Assembly: GCA_002709395.1 (NCBI GenBank) | Contig: PAQU01000022.1 | Location: 1-35,143, forward strand | From: Roseibacillus sp. | GTDB lineage: Bacteria; Verrucomicrobiota; Verrucomicrobiia; Verrucomicrobiales; Akkermansiaceae | Length of the DNA: 35,143 nt | Reading direction: 5' to 3' | Shown here: in pieces, positions 1-8,786 of the stretch | Layout of the letters: the number at the start of each line of letters is the position of its first letter | Position numbering within the stretch: position 1 is the first letter of the stretch | Notes under the pieces: generated by a model | Database searches by the model: none | The model's input: the letters and a program-made list of their open reading frames with translations, nothing else | Told to the model about the DNA's origin: nothing | Program-made: the position numbers and the translations under genes

Positions 1-84
1 GCCACCTCTTCGGCTTCCACCGCCACCTCTGCGGTCTCCGCCGCCACCTCTACGGTCTCCGCCGCCACCTCTGCGGTCTCCACC
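1..84 (-). repeat. Four tandem 21-bp units coding the Gly-rich tail
   Basis: Units at 1-21, 22-42, 43-63 and 64-84 share a 21-base period. The middle two differ at only one base and the outermost unit is more diverged. On the minus strand each encodes a seven-residue block with Gly runs around Asp-Arg-Arg (Ser-Arg-Arg in the last visible copy). The period is a multiple of three, so gain or loss of a unit keeps the frame. The array may continue beyond base 1. Confidence 0.8.
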
Positions 85-381
85 GCCTCCGCCACCCCAT
101 CCACCGCCGCCACCACCGCCACCACCGCCACCGCGGGGAGCGCGTTCCTGGGCTTCGCTGATCCGGAGGGCGCGCCCTCCCATGTCCTGACCATCAAGGC
201 TGCCGATGGCTGCTTCGCCCTGTTCCTTGCTGTTAAGGGTTACAAAGGCAAATCCGCGGGGGCGACCGGTTTCACGATCCAGAGGAATATGGAGATCGAC
301 TGTTCCGCCAAATTCTTCGAAAAGGGCCCGAATTTCGTCTTCTGTTGCAGAGAAGGGCAGATTGCCCACGTAGAGTTTCAT
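1..381 (-). CDS. RRM-type RNA-binding protein with glycine-rich tail (3' end beyond window)
   Basis: Reading down from an ATG at 381, the first 80 or so residues form a complete RNA recognition motif. [10 protein letters not shown] is the RNP2-type strand and [11 protein letters not shown] is the RNP1 strand with its aromatic residues, and the domain ends near ALRISEAQ. From about residue 90 the protein becomes a low-complexity tail of Gly with Asp-Arg-Arg groups, still open at base 1, so the C-terminus is missing. Small single-RRM proteins with Gly-rich tails occur in cyanobacteria, Verrucomicrobia and other bacteria, where several are cold-induced; they bind single-stranded RNA. No strong Shine-Dalgarno sequence precedes the ATG. 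Family assignment is secure; the target RNA is unknown. Confidence 0.9.
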   Translation of the reverse strand, partial: MKLYVGNLPFSATEDEIRALFEEFGGTVDLHIPLDRETGRPRGFAFVTLNSKEQGEAAIGSLDGQDMGGRALRISEAQERAPRGGGGGGGGGGGWGGGGGGDRRGGGGDRRGGGGDRRGGGGSRRGG

Positions 382-746
382 TTTGCTGTATTATGCTTCG
401 GAGTGCTAACCGGGGCTCTGGGTATTCGAGGATAGTCGAAAATCAGATCCTGCCAACAGGCCGATGGGGATTGAACTAGGACGAAAACTGGACAAGAGCG
501 AGAGAAATCGCAAAGAATTGGTAGGAATTATACGGTTTTTTCGGGGGCGGGGATAAAAGGAACTACTGCTGCCATGTTATTCTTGATTTTGAAAGGCGGC
601 AGCCTCGCTACGACGAAATGTTTCAATATGGGGCAGTAAATTGTCCCAGAACTTTATGGAGCGGGGCATTCAGGAGGAGCCGGAATCTGTGGAAGAGCAG
701 ATTTGTAAGAATTGCGAAGGTGTCATCCGGTCGCTAGATAAGAGGG
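382..746. other. Divergent intergenic region between RRM gene and nadK
   Basis: This 365-base stretch separates the RRM gene (-) from nadK (+). It holds a perfect TATAAT on the minus strand at 527-532 (listed separately). A minor open frame on the plus strand (656-814, 52 codons) overlaps the nadK start in another frame; it has no recognisable similarity and is not called. No tRNA, terminator-like hairpin with a T tract, or other feature was seen. Confidence 0.5.
527..555 (-). promoter_or_regulatory. Candidate sigma-70 promoter for the RRM gene
   Basis: The minus strand reads TATAAT at 532-527, a perfect -10 hexamer. Seventeen bases upstream is TATCCC, a poor -35. If used, transcription would start near 520 and leave a 5' leader of about 140 bases before the ATG at 381. 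Long leaders are typical of cold-shock mRNAs. The -10 match is seen directly; use as a promoter is inferred. Confidence 0.35.
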
Positions 747-1592
747 GTGAAAGTTGCGATCTTGGCTCATCCAGAGAACGCGCAAGCTCCTTCGGTTCTG
801 AGGGAGATGCGTGACGTGCTGGAGGCCAGGGGTATTGAGGTGGTAATTGAAAAGGAGAGTGCCGAGTTGATCGGAATGGACGGAGTGGAGAAGGCCTGGG
901 AGGGCGCCGAGTTGGTGATTTCTCTGGGCGGAGATGGGACTCTTCTGAATACGGTCCACCGGGTTGGCAGTTGCGAGGTCCCAGTTGCCGGGGTTAATAT
1001 CGGGACGCTAGGCTTCCTGACAGCGTGCACAGCTGCTGACGTGGAGAAATTTGCGACTATTCTCGCGAGAGGTGAGCAGGAAGTTGTTGAGAGAGCTGTT
1101 TTGAAGGTTTCGATGAGGGAAGAGTCCGGAGTGGAGCACACGTTCATGGCCCTGAACGAGGTGGTCCTCATGCGTGGCAGTACGGGACGATTAATCTCTC
1201 TGGAGGCTCGTGTGAATGGTGAAGTGCTCAACCGCTATCGGGCTGATGGTTTGATTGTGGCGACGCCGACCGGGTCTACTGCCTATTCGCTAGCTGCCGG
1301 TGGCCCTCTGATCGACGAGCAGGCAGGGGTTTTTGTGATAACACCGATCTGTCCTCATAGTTTGAGCGATCGCTCCCTGGTGCTTGAGGATAATTCGGTG
1401 GTTGAGGTGGTCGCCAAGGGGAGACATCCGGACGCGGTTCATTTTACGGTGGACGGGAGGGATGTCCTGCGCCTGAGCAGCGAGAGCATTGTGAGGATCG
1501 AGAAGGCTTCAACACCACTTCAGCTCGTTCGTCTTCCGGAGCACAGCTACTACGAGACACTTCGAGGAAAGCTGGGGTGGTCCGGTGGCTAG
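747..1592 (+). CDS. nadK: NAD kinase
   Basis: 281 residues, the usual length for a bacterial NAD kinase, which phosphorylates NAD+ to NADP+ in the cytoplasm using ATP or polyphosphate. The diagnostic GGDGT motif is at about residues 61-65 (D63 catalytic). It is followed by VNIGTLGFLT, the NAD-contact segment ALNEVVL, and the glycine-rich DGLIVATPTGSTAYSLAAGG segment, then ITPICPHSLSDRS. The start is a GTG: an in-frame TAG at 735-737 leaves no upstream alternative, and AGAGGG lies directly before it, closer than ideal. The stop is 34 bases before the preferred start of the aminopeptidase P gene, so the two are probably cotranscribed. Identification is firm. Confidence 0.96.
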   Translation: MKVAILAHPENAQAPSVLREMRDVLEARGIEVVIEKESAELIGMDGVEKAWEGAELVISLGGDGTLLNTVHRVGSCEVPVAGVNIGTLGFLTACTAADVEKFATILARGEQEVVERAVLKVSMREESGVEHTFMALNEVVLMRGSTGRLISLEARVNGEVLNRYRADGLIVATPTGSTAYSLAAGGPLIDEQAGVFVITPICPHSLSDRSLVLEDNSVVEVVAKGRHPDAVHFTVDGRDVLRLSSESIVRIEKASTPLQLVRLPEHSYYETLRGKLGWSGG

Positions 1593-1626
1593 ACAGCAGG
1601 GGTGGACTCGGCTAGTTGTAGGAAAG

Positions 1627-2919
1627 ATGAGATACGAGCAGATTGATAAGGAGTTATTTGTAAGGAATCGTAAGAGGCTGGCTGACTTGCTGGAGCCAGG
1701 GGCAATGGCGATTGTTCACGCCAATGATATCCTGCCAGCCAATGCGGACGGGGTGCTACCGTTCGTGCAAAACCGGGACCTATACTACCTCTCAGGAGTT
1801 GACCAGGAAGAGACCGTCGTCATCATTTTTCCAGATGCGGCAGAGGAAAAAGACCGTGAGATTCTATTTGTGCGTGAGACCAGCGAGCTTCTCTCGATAT
1901 GGGAAGGGGAGAAGTTAAGCAAGGAGCAGGCTATCGGAGTCTCCGGAATAGGACAGGTTAACTGGAGTAGTAGCTTTGAAGCGCACTTTCACCGTTTAAT
2001 GCCCCAGGCCCGGTCGGTATACCTCGCAACAAATGAGCACCTGCGCGCACAAGTTGTTGTTGAGACGCGTAATGCCCGCTTTATCAAGGAATGCCAGGGT
2101 CGCTATCCGTTGCATGAGTATCGCAGGCTTGCGCCTCTGATGGATGAGCTCCGGGTGATCAAGGACAAGGTGGAGCTCGAGCAATTACAAAAAGCGATAG
2201 ATCTAACGGAAACAGGTTTCCGGAGGGCGTTGGGCTTCATCAAGCCGGGCGTGGGAGAGTGGGAGATTGAAGCGGAATATCTGCACGAGTTTGTGAGTAA
2301 GCGGTCCAAGGGATTTGCATACCCCCCAATCGTAGGTTCAGGAAAGAACGCCTGTGTGCTACATTACGTGGACAATAATGAGACCTGTAGCGACGGGGAA
2401 ATGGTCCTGATGGATGTCGGTGCGGAATGGGCTAATTGGAATGCCGATATGACCCGGACAGTTCCGGTTAACGGGCGGTTTACGGAGAGACAAAGGGATG
2501 TCTATAATTCCGTCTTAAGTGTGCAGCGTGGTTCGATGGACTTTCTTCGTCCAGGCGTGACGCAGCAGGAATGGCGGGATTACACCATCGAATTGATGGA
2601 GGCTGAATTGATCAGGCTTGGTTTGATTGACGCGGATGATGCCAAGGAGCAGGACCCGAATGATCGCCATCTGGTGAAAAAGTATTACATGCATGGAATC
2701 GGGCATCACCTGGGGCTTGATGTCCATGATGTAGGTAATGCCTACGAGCCGATCAAGGAGGGGATGGTATTCACTGTTGAACCAGGAATATATATCAGGG
2801 AGGAAAATCTCGGGGTGCGCATTGAGGATAACATTCTGATCGGACCGGAGAAGAACTTGAACCTTTTTGAAAACTTCCCCGTTGAAGTGGAGGAGATAGA
2901 AGAGGCTATGAATTCCTGA
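1627..2919 (+). CDS. pepP: Xaa-Pro aminopeptidase (aminopeptidase P, M24B)
   Basis: Cleaves the N-terminal residue from peptides whose second residue is proline; a cytosolic dinuclear metal (Mn) peptidase. An N-terminal creatinase-like domain (YEQIDKELFVRNRKRLADLL onward) precedes the pita-bread domain. The metal and active-site residues are all visible: H246 (HYVDNN), D263 (MDVGAE), D274 (NADMTRT), H360 (GIGHHLGLDVHD), E385 (VEPGIYI) and E400 (RIEDN). The frame is open from a GTG at 1585 (444 residues) overlapping the end of nadK. The ATG at 1627 is preferred because TAGGAAAG lies immediately upstream and family members begin at this MRYE-type sequence, giving 430 residues. It is probably cotranscribed with nadK. 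Confidence 0.95.
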   Translation: MRYEQIDKELFVRNRKRLADLLEPGAMAIVHANDILPANADGVLPFVQNRDLYYLSGVDQEETVVIIFPDAAEEKDREILFVRETSELLSIWEGEKLSKEQAIGVSGIGQVNWSSSFEAHFHRLMPQARSVYLATNEHLRAQVVVETRNARFIKECQGRYPLHEYRRLAPLMDELRVIKDKVELEQLQKAIDLTETGFRRALGFIKPGVGEWEIEAEYLHEFVSKRSKGFAYPPIVGSGKNACVLHYVDNNETCSDGEMVLMDVGAEWANWNADMTRTVPVNGRFTERQRDVYNSVLSVQRGSMDFLRPGVTQQEWRDYTIELMEAELIRLGLIDADDAKEQDPNDRHLVKKYYMHGIGHHLGLDVHDVGNAYEPIKEGMVFTVEPGIYIREENLGVRIEDNILIGPEKNLNLFENFPVEVEEIEEAMNS

Positions 2920-2967
2920 CGGGTGTTTTCAGGCGAAGTGACCCTAGATAGGAAAGAAACTTCACTG

Positions 2968-4047
2968 CTATAGGAACTCAGGGAGTTCGGCACTGAGCGC
3001 ACCGAGCAACTCGTTCATGCTGGCAGCTGTTTCGTTGCCCATATTGCTGATGCGGAAGGTCTTACCCTTGATCTTGCCATAGCCGCCATTAATGAGGAGA
3101 TTGTGCTTGTCGCGAACCGATTTGATAAACCCCGGCACATCGATCGCGAGGTTGTTGGCTATCGCGGTAAGCGTCCTGGAGCGAAACCCTTCGGGTGCAA
3201 AATGCGCAAAACCAGAATCTTCAACCCACTGGTGAACGAGGGTATTATTTTCCAAGTGGCGATTGTAGCGATGCTCCAGCCCCTCTTCCAGGATGGATGA
3301 GACCATTGAATCAAGGGCATAAAGAAGGGCGATGGCGGGAGTGGAGGGAGTGTTGTTCTTTCCGTGGTTCTTCTCAAATTCAAGAAAATCAAAATAATAA
3401 CCGCGGTCGGTAATTGATTCGGCCCGAGCGAGGGCAGCTTCGGAAACTGTGAAAACAGAAAGCCCGGGAGGAAGAGCCATGGCCTTTTGAACTCCAGCCA
3501 GAAGAACATCGATGCCCAGGTCATCAGTAGGAATGGGAACGGCGCTGAAGGAGCTCACGCTGTCCACGACGAGGAGGATGTCATCGAACTCATTCACTAC
3601 GGAGGCAATTTCAGAGAGCGGATTCATCACTCCGGTTGAAGTTTCGTTATGAACGAGAGTTACAGTGTCGAATCCTCCTTCCGAAAGTTTAGCCCTGACG
3701 GCCTCGGGATTGATAGGTTCTCCCCACTCAGCCTGTATCTTCTCAGCTTGTTTTCCGCAGCGAAGGGAGACATCAAACCACTTGTCGGAGAAAGCACCAC
3801 AGCAGAGATTCAGGACCTTCTGTTGAACCAGGTTTCGAATTGCACCCTCCATTACCCCCCACGCGGAAGATGTTGATAAAAACACGGGGCGGGTGGTGGA
3901 GGCGATTTGTTGCAGCCCCGGCTGGATGGATGCGTAAAGTTCCTCGAAAGCAGCTCCCCTGTGCCCGATCATCGGGGTACACATGGCTTCATAGGTAGCA
4001 GGAGAAACGTCGACGGGACCTGGGATGAACAGTTTTGGCTGAGGCAT
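2968..4047 (-). CDS. Class V PLP-dependent aminotransferase (serine/alanine-glyoxylate or phosphoserine type)
   Basis: 359 residues, PLP fold type I class V. The N-terminal LFIPGPVDVSPATYEAM and the GHRG segment are typical of the alanine-glyoxylate/serine-pyruvate group. The Schiff-base lysine is K188 in LLAGVQKAMALPPG, the cofactor aspartate is D162 in LLVVDSVSS, and HNETSTGVMNP supplies the phosphate-side contact. The protein ends in a small C-terminal domain with FRISNMGN. It could transaminate serine, alanine or phosphoserine; archaeal-style phosphoserine aminotransferases belong to the same branch, so the substrate cannot be fixed from sequence alone and no serA or glycine-cycle gene is adjacent. 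It lies 68 bases downstream of the large TPR gene on the same strand and is convergent with pepP, only 48 bases apart. Confidence 0.88.
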   Translation of the reverse strand: MPQPKLFIPGPVDVSPATYEAMCTPMIGHRGAAFEELYASIQPGLQQIASTTRPVFLSTSSAWGVMEGAIRNLVQQKVLNLCCGAFSDKWFDVSLRCGKQAEKIQAEWGEPINPEAVRAKLSEGGFDTVTLVHNETSTGVMNPLSEIASVVNEFDDILLVVDSVSSFSAVPIPTDDLGIDVLLAGVQKAMALPPGLSVFTVSEAALARAESITDRGYYFDFLEFEKNHGKNNTPSTPAIALLYALDSMVSSILEEGLEHRYNRHLENNTLVHQWVEDSGFAHFAPEGFRSRTLTAIANNLAIDVPGFIKSVRDKHNLLINGGYGKIKGKTFRISNMGNETAASMNELLGALSAELPEFL

Positions 4048-4115
4048 TGGGTGTGAGCCTCGCGATGGGGAAGGCAGCTGTCGAGCGCGTTTGCGATCAA
4101 TTATTGATTAGCCCT

Positions 4116-6701
4116 TCACTGATCCTCGTAAAGCTGATGCTCAAGCTGTATTTCCAACCGCCGCCTGCCTGCTTCCTTGCGCCATGGGCTGGCGCTGTTC
4201 TCGACAAGGCGGAGAATCTCAACTGATGCCTCCCATCGGGGGAGAGTTCCGAGGGAAAGAACCTCAACAGCATCGAAGGCACAGCGTGAGAAATAAAACC
4301 ATTCGCTTGGCTCTTCCGAGTCGGTCAGATTCTCCCGCCGGACCACGTGATAATAGGCCTCCAGAGCTGACTGGGATTGCTCGAGTTCCTCGTAGACCTG
4401 TCCTTTAAGCCAGAACAGGCGGTTGCTTAGTGGGTATGGGATGTCCGGTTGCGACAGGACATTACTGTAGATTGTGAGTGCAGCTTTGAGGTCGCGTTCG
4501 CTTCCCATTTCACGGTAGGCGTCTGCAGCGAGCATGTGGGCATCGAGTTGAGCCGGATTTGAGTTGTCGAGAAGGGGTTGAAGGTTGGCGAGCGCCTGCC
4601 GGGGAGCACGGTCGATCTGGCTATGGGCAAGAAGAAGCCTGGCCTCGGTAGCCAGGTCTCCTTCGCCATTGATTATCTTCATCAGTAGACTCTCTGACTC
4701 CGCATTCGAATTGGCTCCGCCAACTTTCAGGGCAGACCGAGCGGCATAATAAAGTGCGGTTTCCGAGAGCTTGGGGTCTTTGGCGGAATCAGCAATCATC
4801 TGGAACCTTGCCTGAGCTTCGCCCAAGTCTCCATTGTGGAAATAAGCCTCTGCCAGTTTAAGGTGAACGACAGTGCTCATGTGACTTTGCTTGTGGTCGC
4901 GGAGAAAGTTTTTGGAGGCGATAATGGCGCGTTCCCATTCGCTGGTCAGGCTTGCTATTCTCAGGTGGACATGGAGTCTGCGTAAATCCAGCCTTGTATC
5001 GAGAGTGGTCTCTCCAAGGGCTTCCAGTTCTGCGATGACTCGCCGATGGGCAGTCGCTTGATTCGGTTCCAGTCGTAGATATTCTTCCGAGATCGCAAGT
5101 CTGGCTTCGGGAATTCGTGGATGTTTCGGGTAGCCTTGCAGGAAGGATTCCAGCATGGGGCGTGTATCCCCGGTCCCCAGGGACGACTGGTAGAGCGCGC
5201 GCTCAAGAAGAAGCGCGGTACGCGCTTCAGAGGCCCCCAGCGACTCGAGCAGGTGTCGAAAGCCTGTCTCGTCATTCGCTCTCAGCAGGCTGATTCCGGC
5301 ATTGATAGCGCTAACCTGTCCGCGGCCGGAGGGCGCGGATTCATGAGCCTCAAGGAATGCCGATGAGGCGGAGTTAAAGTCATCTTTTTCAAAATTAAGG
5401 CGTGCCAAAAGGAGGCATGCTTCCTCTCTCAGTGCTGAGGATGCAGAAGATTGCTCCAGTCGTGTCAGGGTGAGAATGGCGTCTTTCTTGCGCTGGGCGG
5501 CGATCTGAAGCTTTGCGGTTTCGAGTATGGCGCGGGACCACAAGGGATGGTGGCTCATGTTTTTTGCAAGCCATGCCAGCCGAATTTCGGCTTGGTAGTT
5601 GGACTTGGGGCTGTTTTCCCGAGCCAGAGAGAGGGAGTGGTAGAAGAGAGCAAATCCTGTTCGAAGTGCGGTTGCGGGAGAGACGATCAACTCTCCTTTG
5701 CCAGCCTCGGGCAGTGATTCATCTGGTGGAGTGAAGTTGGCCCATAAGGATAACTGCGAGATAAAGCGTTTTCGGAGCGTGTCTTCAGAGCTCCAGTTGT
5801 GGAGACGATGGAAGGCAGTTTCCAGGAGTGGGCTTCGGGGGTGTGCGTCAAGCAGGGTGATAAGTGTTTCAATGGCTTCATCTGGTCGCCCGCTATGATG
5901 GAGGCATTCTGCAAGCAGGACCTGTGCGCTGTGCCTGATGAGGGGTTGGATAGGCTGGGGTGGGGCGATAATGCTTTCGAGCAGGGGGATTGCATCTTTC
6001 CTGCTTCTGAGTGCAGTTAGTTGAGCCTTGAGATAAAGGGAGTGGGCCTGCTGATTCTGGTTGGAAGAGTCGGGGGCGGTTGACAGGAGTTTCTCTGCTT
6101 CGGGGATCTTATTCTGCTCAATGAGAATGGTGGCATTGAGGAGGCGCGCTTCGTGTGACAGGCGTGTGGTGGGGAGAGAGGAGAAGGCCAGAGTCAGAAG
6201 CTTGTTGGCCTTTTCAGGCTGTCCGAGTGCTACAAGAATATGTGCCCGGGAAAGATGACTCCGATTGCGGAGAGTAGTGTCGCTGGCATTCTCCAAACGA
6301 GCGAAGAGCATGGAGGCCTGACCGAGTTCGCCACGGAGGATATGGGCATGGGCGGACCAGAATATGGCCTGTTCGTTCCCCATTTCGATGCCAGGCTGAA
6401 GGTGCTTGAGGGCCGAGCTGCCAATCTGATGGGTGGAGGAGGGTTCCTTTTCGAGTCTCCCTGCCCGGACGAGGGCTTCTCCAAGTCTTGCCCTGATGAC
6501 TGTTTGTGCTGAAGGGTTGTCCTTGAACTCCTCCAGGGAGGTTGTGAGAGGATCAATAGCAAGGTCAGGCAGTTGATCTTGCAAGGCGGTCACGCCCTTT
6601 TTGAAGGATGGGTTCTGGTGAAGGACCTTGTTGAGATCTTGTCCCGGTAGCGAGGCAGGGATCAGGCTGACGCCAAGAATCAGAATAGCGCGACGGAACA
6701 C
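4116..6701 (-). CDS. Large exported tetratricopeptide-repeat protein
   Basis: 861 residues beginning at a GTG with no clear ribosome binding site. The N-terminus FRRAILILGVSLIPASLPG looks like a Sec signal peptide with likely cleavage just after it, so the protein should be periplasmic or surface exposed. Nearly all the rest is helical and fits tandem TPR units, for example around residues 45-80 (TALQDQLPDLAIDPLTTSL), the HSAQVLLAECLHHSGRPDEA unit, HLKLAEAYFHNGDLGEAQARF and LFWLKGQVYEELEQSQSALE. No enzymatic domain or transmembrane segment beyond the signal was found. TPR arrays act as scaffolds for protein complexes; the partner is unknown. It follows upp by 46 bases and precedes the aminotransferase by 68. 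Confidence 0.8.
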   Translation of the reverse strand: MFRRAILILGVSLIPASLPGQDLNKVLHQNPSFKKGVTALQDQLPDLAIDPLTTSLEEFKDNPSAQTVIRARLGEALVRAGRLEKEPSSTHQIGSSALKHLQPGIEMGNEQAIFWSAHAHILRGELGQASMLFARLENASDTTLRNRSHLSRAHILVALGQPEKANKLLTLAFSSLPTTRLSHEARLLNATILIEQNKIPEAEKLLSTAPDSSNQNQQAHSLYLKAQLTALRSRKDAIPLLESIIAPPQPIQPLIRHSAQVLLAECLHHSGRPDEAIETLITLLDAHPRSPLLETAFHRLHNWSSEDTLRKRFISQLSLWANFTPPDESLPEAGKGELIVSPATALRTGFALFYHSLSLARENSPKSNYQAEIRLAWLAKNMSHHPLWSRAILETAKLQIAAQRKKDAILTLTRLEQSSASSALREEACLLLARLNFEKDDFNSASSAFLEAHESAPSGRGQVSAINAGISLLRANDETGFRHLLESLGASEARTALLLERALYQSSLGTGDTRPMLESFLQGYPKHPRIPEARLAISEEYLRLEPNQATAHRRVIAELEALGETTLDTRLDLRRLHVHLRIASLTSEWERAIIASKNFLRDHKQSHMSTVVHLKLAEAYFHNGDLGEAQARFQMIADSAKDPKLSETALYYAARSALKVGGANSNAESESLLMKIINGEGDLATEARLLLAHSQIDRAPRQALANLQPLLDNSNPAQLDAHMLAADAYREMGSERDLKAALTIYSNVLSQPDIPYPLSNRLFWLKGQVYEELEQSQSALEAYYHVVRRENLTDSEEPSEWFYFSRCAFDAVEVLSLGTLPRWEASVEILRLVENSASPWRKEAGRRRLEIQLEHQLYEDQ

Positions 6702-6747
6702 GAAGCAACTATAAAGCAGCGGCTACGTATTGCCAGAGTAGAGTGGG

Positions 6748-7365
6748 TTATATGGTGCCAAATGAGCGATCTCCGGCATCCCCAAGGCCTGGACAGATGT
6801 AGCCTTGTTCGTTGAGGCCGCGGTCGAGTGCCGCAATGAAGACCGGGAGGTCGGGGTGCGCGGCTTGGAGCGCGCGAACACCCTCAGGGGCTGCGATGAC
6901 GCAGGCGAAGGCGATTCGGGAAGCACCCTGCTCCTTCAGAATCCGAACCGTTTCAATTGCGCTTCCGCCGGTGGCCAGCATGGGATCAAGTATTATTGTG
7001 TGGGAGTCGGGGAAATTGACGGAAGGATTAGGGTAATAGACTTCAGGCTCGAGAGTTTCCTCGTTTCGGCGCAATCCGACGTGCGCTACGATGGCCTCGG
7101 GAATGATCCTGAGAAATCCTTCTGCCATGCCGAGTCCCGCTCTGAGGATTGGCGTCAGAATGATGTTTCGAGAGAGAGAACGGCCCTCCGCTGATTCAAG
7201 GGGAGTCTCTACGGGAGTGGGCATGGTCTCCAGATCCGCGGTGACCTGGGGCACCATGAGAGCAGATATATTCTGAAGGAGACTGCGGAATTCCTGTGAG
7301 CTACAGCGTTTATCACGCAGGCGCGCTACCCGATCGGAAATTAGTGGATGATCCAGGACAATCAC
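6748..7365 (-). CDS. upp: Uracil phosphoribosyltransferase
   Basis: Salvages uracil with PRPP to UMP in the cytoplasm. 205 residues, normal length. The PRPP-binding loop is residues 127-135 (DPMLATGGS), the segment TPILRAGLGMAEG at 71-83 is the flexible-loop region, and the C-terminal YICPGLGDAGDRSFGT is the uracil-binding signature of UPRTase. Translation starts at a GTG whose bases overlap the TGA stop of the upstream response-regulator gene (GTGA), so the two are translationally coupled. No PyrR- or uracil-type regulatory leader is visible because there is no intergenic space. Confidence 0.95.
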   Translation of the reverse strand: MIVLDHPLISDRVARLRDKRCSSQEFRSLLQNISALMVPQVTADLETMPTPVETPLESAEGRSLSRNIILTPILRAGLGMAEGFLRIIPEAIVAHVGLRRNEETLEPEVYYPNPSVNFPDSHTIILDPMLATGGSAIETVRILKEQGASRIAFACVIAAPEGVRALQAAHPDLPVFIAALDRGLNEQGYICPGLGDAGDRSFGTI

Positions 7366-8777
7366 GAACCTGATGGCTTAGGTTCAGACAGTTGCCGGCT
7401 GCCGAGTATTTCACGTAATTCGGACTGAGTTATCCCGAGTTGCCGGGCCGATTCCTTCAGGTCGCTCTCATTTCTGTCTAAGGCTCTCTGGCAAAGTTCC
7501 GTCTTGAGCCATTTCAGAAGTCCCTGCTCAGGTTCGGGAACTGTGGAAAAAATGGTTTCAAAAGCTGAATTGAGTTTCTGGCTTTCAGAAAAGGGGCTTC
7601 GAGCAAAGGGCATATCCTCTGGCAGCAGGAGATCTGTCGTGGATAGAGCGCACGCCCGAGCGATTGTGTTTTCCAGTTCCCTGACGTTTCCTGGCCACCG
7701 ATGCTTCTGGAGGGATTCGATGGCTTCTCCGCTCAGGCGCATACGTGCCATACCCTGCTTGCTGACCAAACGCTGCAGGAAGAACTCTGCGAGGAGGGGA
7801 ATGTCCTCCGGACGGTCCCGAAGGGGAGGGAGATTGATCTCAACTACGTTGAGGCGGTAATAGAGGTCTTCTCGAAAATGTCCCAGGGAGACCTCCTCGG
7901 CCAGATCCTTGTTAGTGGCCGCTACGATCCTGACATCACTTCGGAGGGTTTCATTACTACCTACCCGGGAAAAGGTTCCTTCCTGGAGGACGCGCAGGAG
8001 CTTAACCTGCACAGATCCGGGCATGTCGCCGATTTCATCAAGGAACAAGGTGCCCTCGTCACATTGCTCGAAACGCCCGGTTCTCCGTGCTACCGCCCCG
8101 GTAAAGGATCCCTTCTCATGTCCAAAGAGTTCGCTTTCAAGAAGGTTCTCAGGGATAGCCCCGCAGTTTATGGCTACCATGTCAGCCTGTCGTCTCGGGC
8201 TGTATTCGTGAAGTGCCCGGGCTACCAGTTCCTTTCCGGTTCCACTTTCTCCCGTAATGAGGACGGGTGCATCAGTCTGAGAGACCCGCCCGACAATTTT
8301 GAAGACTTCCTGAAGTGGGCGGGAGACCCCGATCATCTTGACCGGTTCATCAGAGTCCGGAAGAGTTGGAATATTGTCATGGGCGCGCTCCCGATGCTCC
8401 AGATTCTGGAGGGCTGACTCCACAACAGGGCGGAGTTCAAAAGGAAGAGACTCCTTGCGGAGTACATCCTGAGCTCCGCGTCGAGTAGCCTCGATGATCT
8501 GGGAGGTTGAGGGGAATCCGGCGGTAAGGATCACCGCGGCATTAGGGTTTTTTGCTCGTATCCTGGAGAGGAGCTCAAGTCCATCAAAGGGCTTGATCTG
8601 GATATCAGAAATAACGAGGTCAATCTTGGTCTTGTCTGCGACCTTGACTGCGTTTTCTCCATTGTCACAGCGAAGAATGCGCAGGTCCCCGGCCTCAAGG
8701 TGCTTTGTTGCCCAGTCGAGGAAGTCGAGATCTTCGTCGACAAGTAGGATTGTCTGCTCCTTGCTGGCGGTTGCCAT
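7362..8777 (-). CDS. Sigma-54-dependent response regulator, NtrC family
   Basis: 471 residues in the classic order receiver, AAA+ and Fis-type DNA-binding helix-turn-helix. The receiver is complete: acidic pair D14/E15, phospho-acceptor D58, T85 and K108. The AAA+ domain has Walker A GESGTGKE at 176-183, the sigma-54 loop as GSFTGA at 223-228 (usual form GAFTGA) and Walker B ending in D247-E248 (GTLFLDEIGD). The C-terminus (NESDLKESARQLGITQSELR) is the Fis-like helix-turn-helix. It should bind enhancer sites and activate RNA polymerase-sigma-54 when phosphorylated. No histidine kinase is adjacent. The gene is nine bases downstream of uppS and overlaps upp. Confidence 0.93.
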   Translation of the reverse strand: MATASKEQTILLVDEDLDFLDWATKHLEAGDLRILRCDNGENAVKVADKTKIDLVISDIQIKPFDGLELLSRIRAKNPNAAVILTAGFPSTSQIIEATRRGAQDVLRKESLPFELRPVVESALQNLEHRERAHDNIPTLPDSDEPVKMIGVSRPLQEVFKIVGRVSQTDAPVLITGESGTGKELVARALHEYSPRRQADMVAINCGAIPENLLESELFGHEKGSFTGAVARRTGRFEQCDEGTLFLDEIGDMPGSVQVKLLRVLQEGTFSRVGSNETLRSDVRIVAATNKDLAEEVSLGHFREDLYYRLNVVEINLPPLRDRPEDIPLLAEFFLQRLVSKQGMARMRLSGEAIESLQKHRWPGNVRELENTIARACALSTTDLLLPEDMPFARSPFSESQKLNSAFETIFSTVPEPEQGLLKWLKTELCQRALDRNESDLKESARQLGITQSELREILGSRQLSEPKPSGS

Positions 8778-8786
8778 GATCAGTCG

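Noticed and set aside
1-132. Short regular repeats at the window start, CRISPR-like at first sight
   Set aside because: The 21-base units are contiguous with no spacers and encode an in-frame Gly-rich tail of an RRM protein.
656-814. 52-codon plus-strand frame upstream of and overlapping nadK
   Set aside because: It has no good ribosome binding site or recognisable domain, and it runs out of frame into nadK, where the sequence becomes a shadow. It could only be rescued by conservation data.
1585-1626. Upstream GTG start for aminopeptidase P overlapping nadK
   Set aside because: The extra 14 residues are not typical of the family, and the ATG at 1627 has a TAGGAAAG ribosome binding site directly before it.
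2974-2988. GAACTC/GAGTTC hairpin near the aminotransferase end, considered as a convergent terminator
   Set aside because: It falls within the last codons of the aminotransferase gene, is only six base pairs long and has no T tract on either side.
7701-8417. 238-codon plus-strand frame
   Set aside because: It is antisense to the AAA+ domain of the response regulator, whose Walker and GSFTGA motifs are intact; no domain is recognisable in the plus frame.
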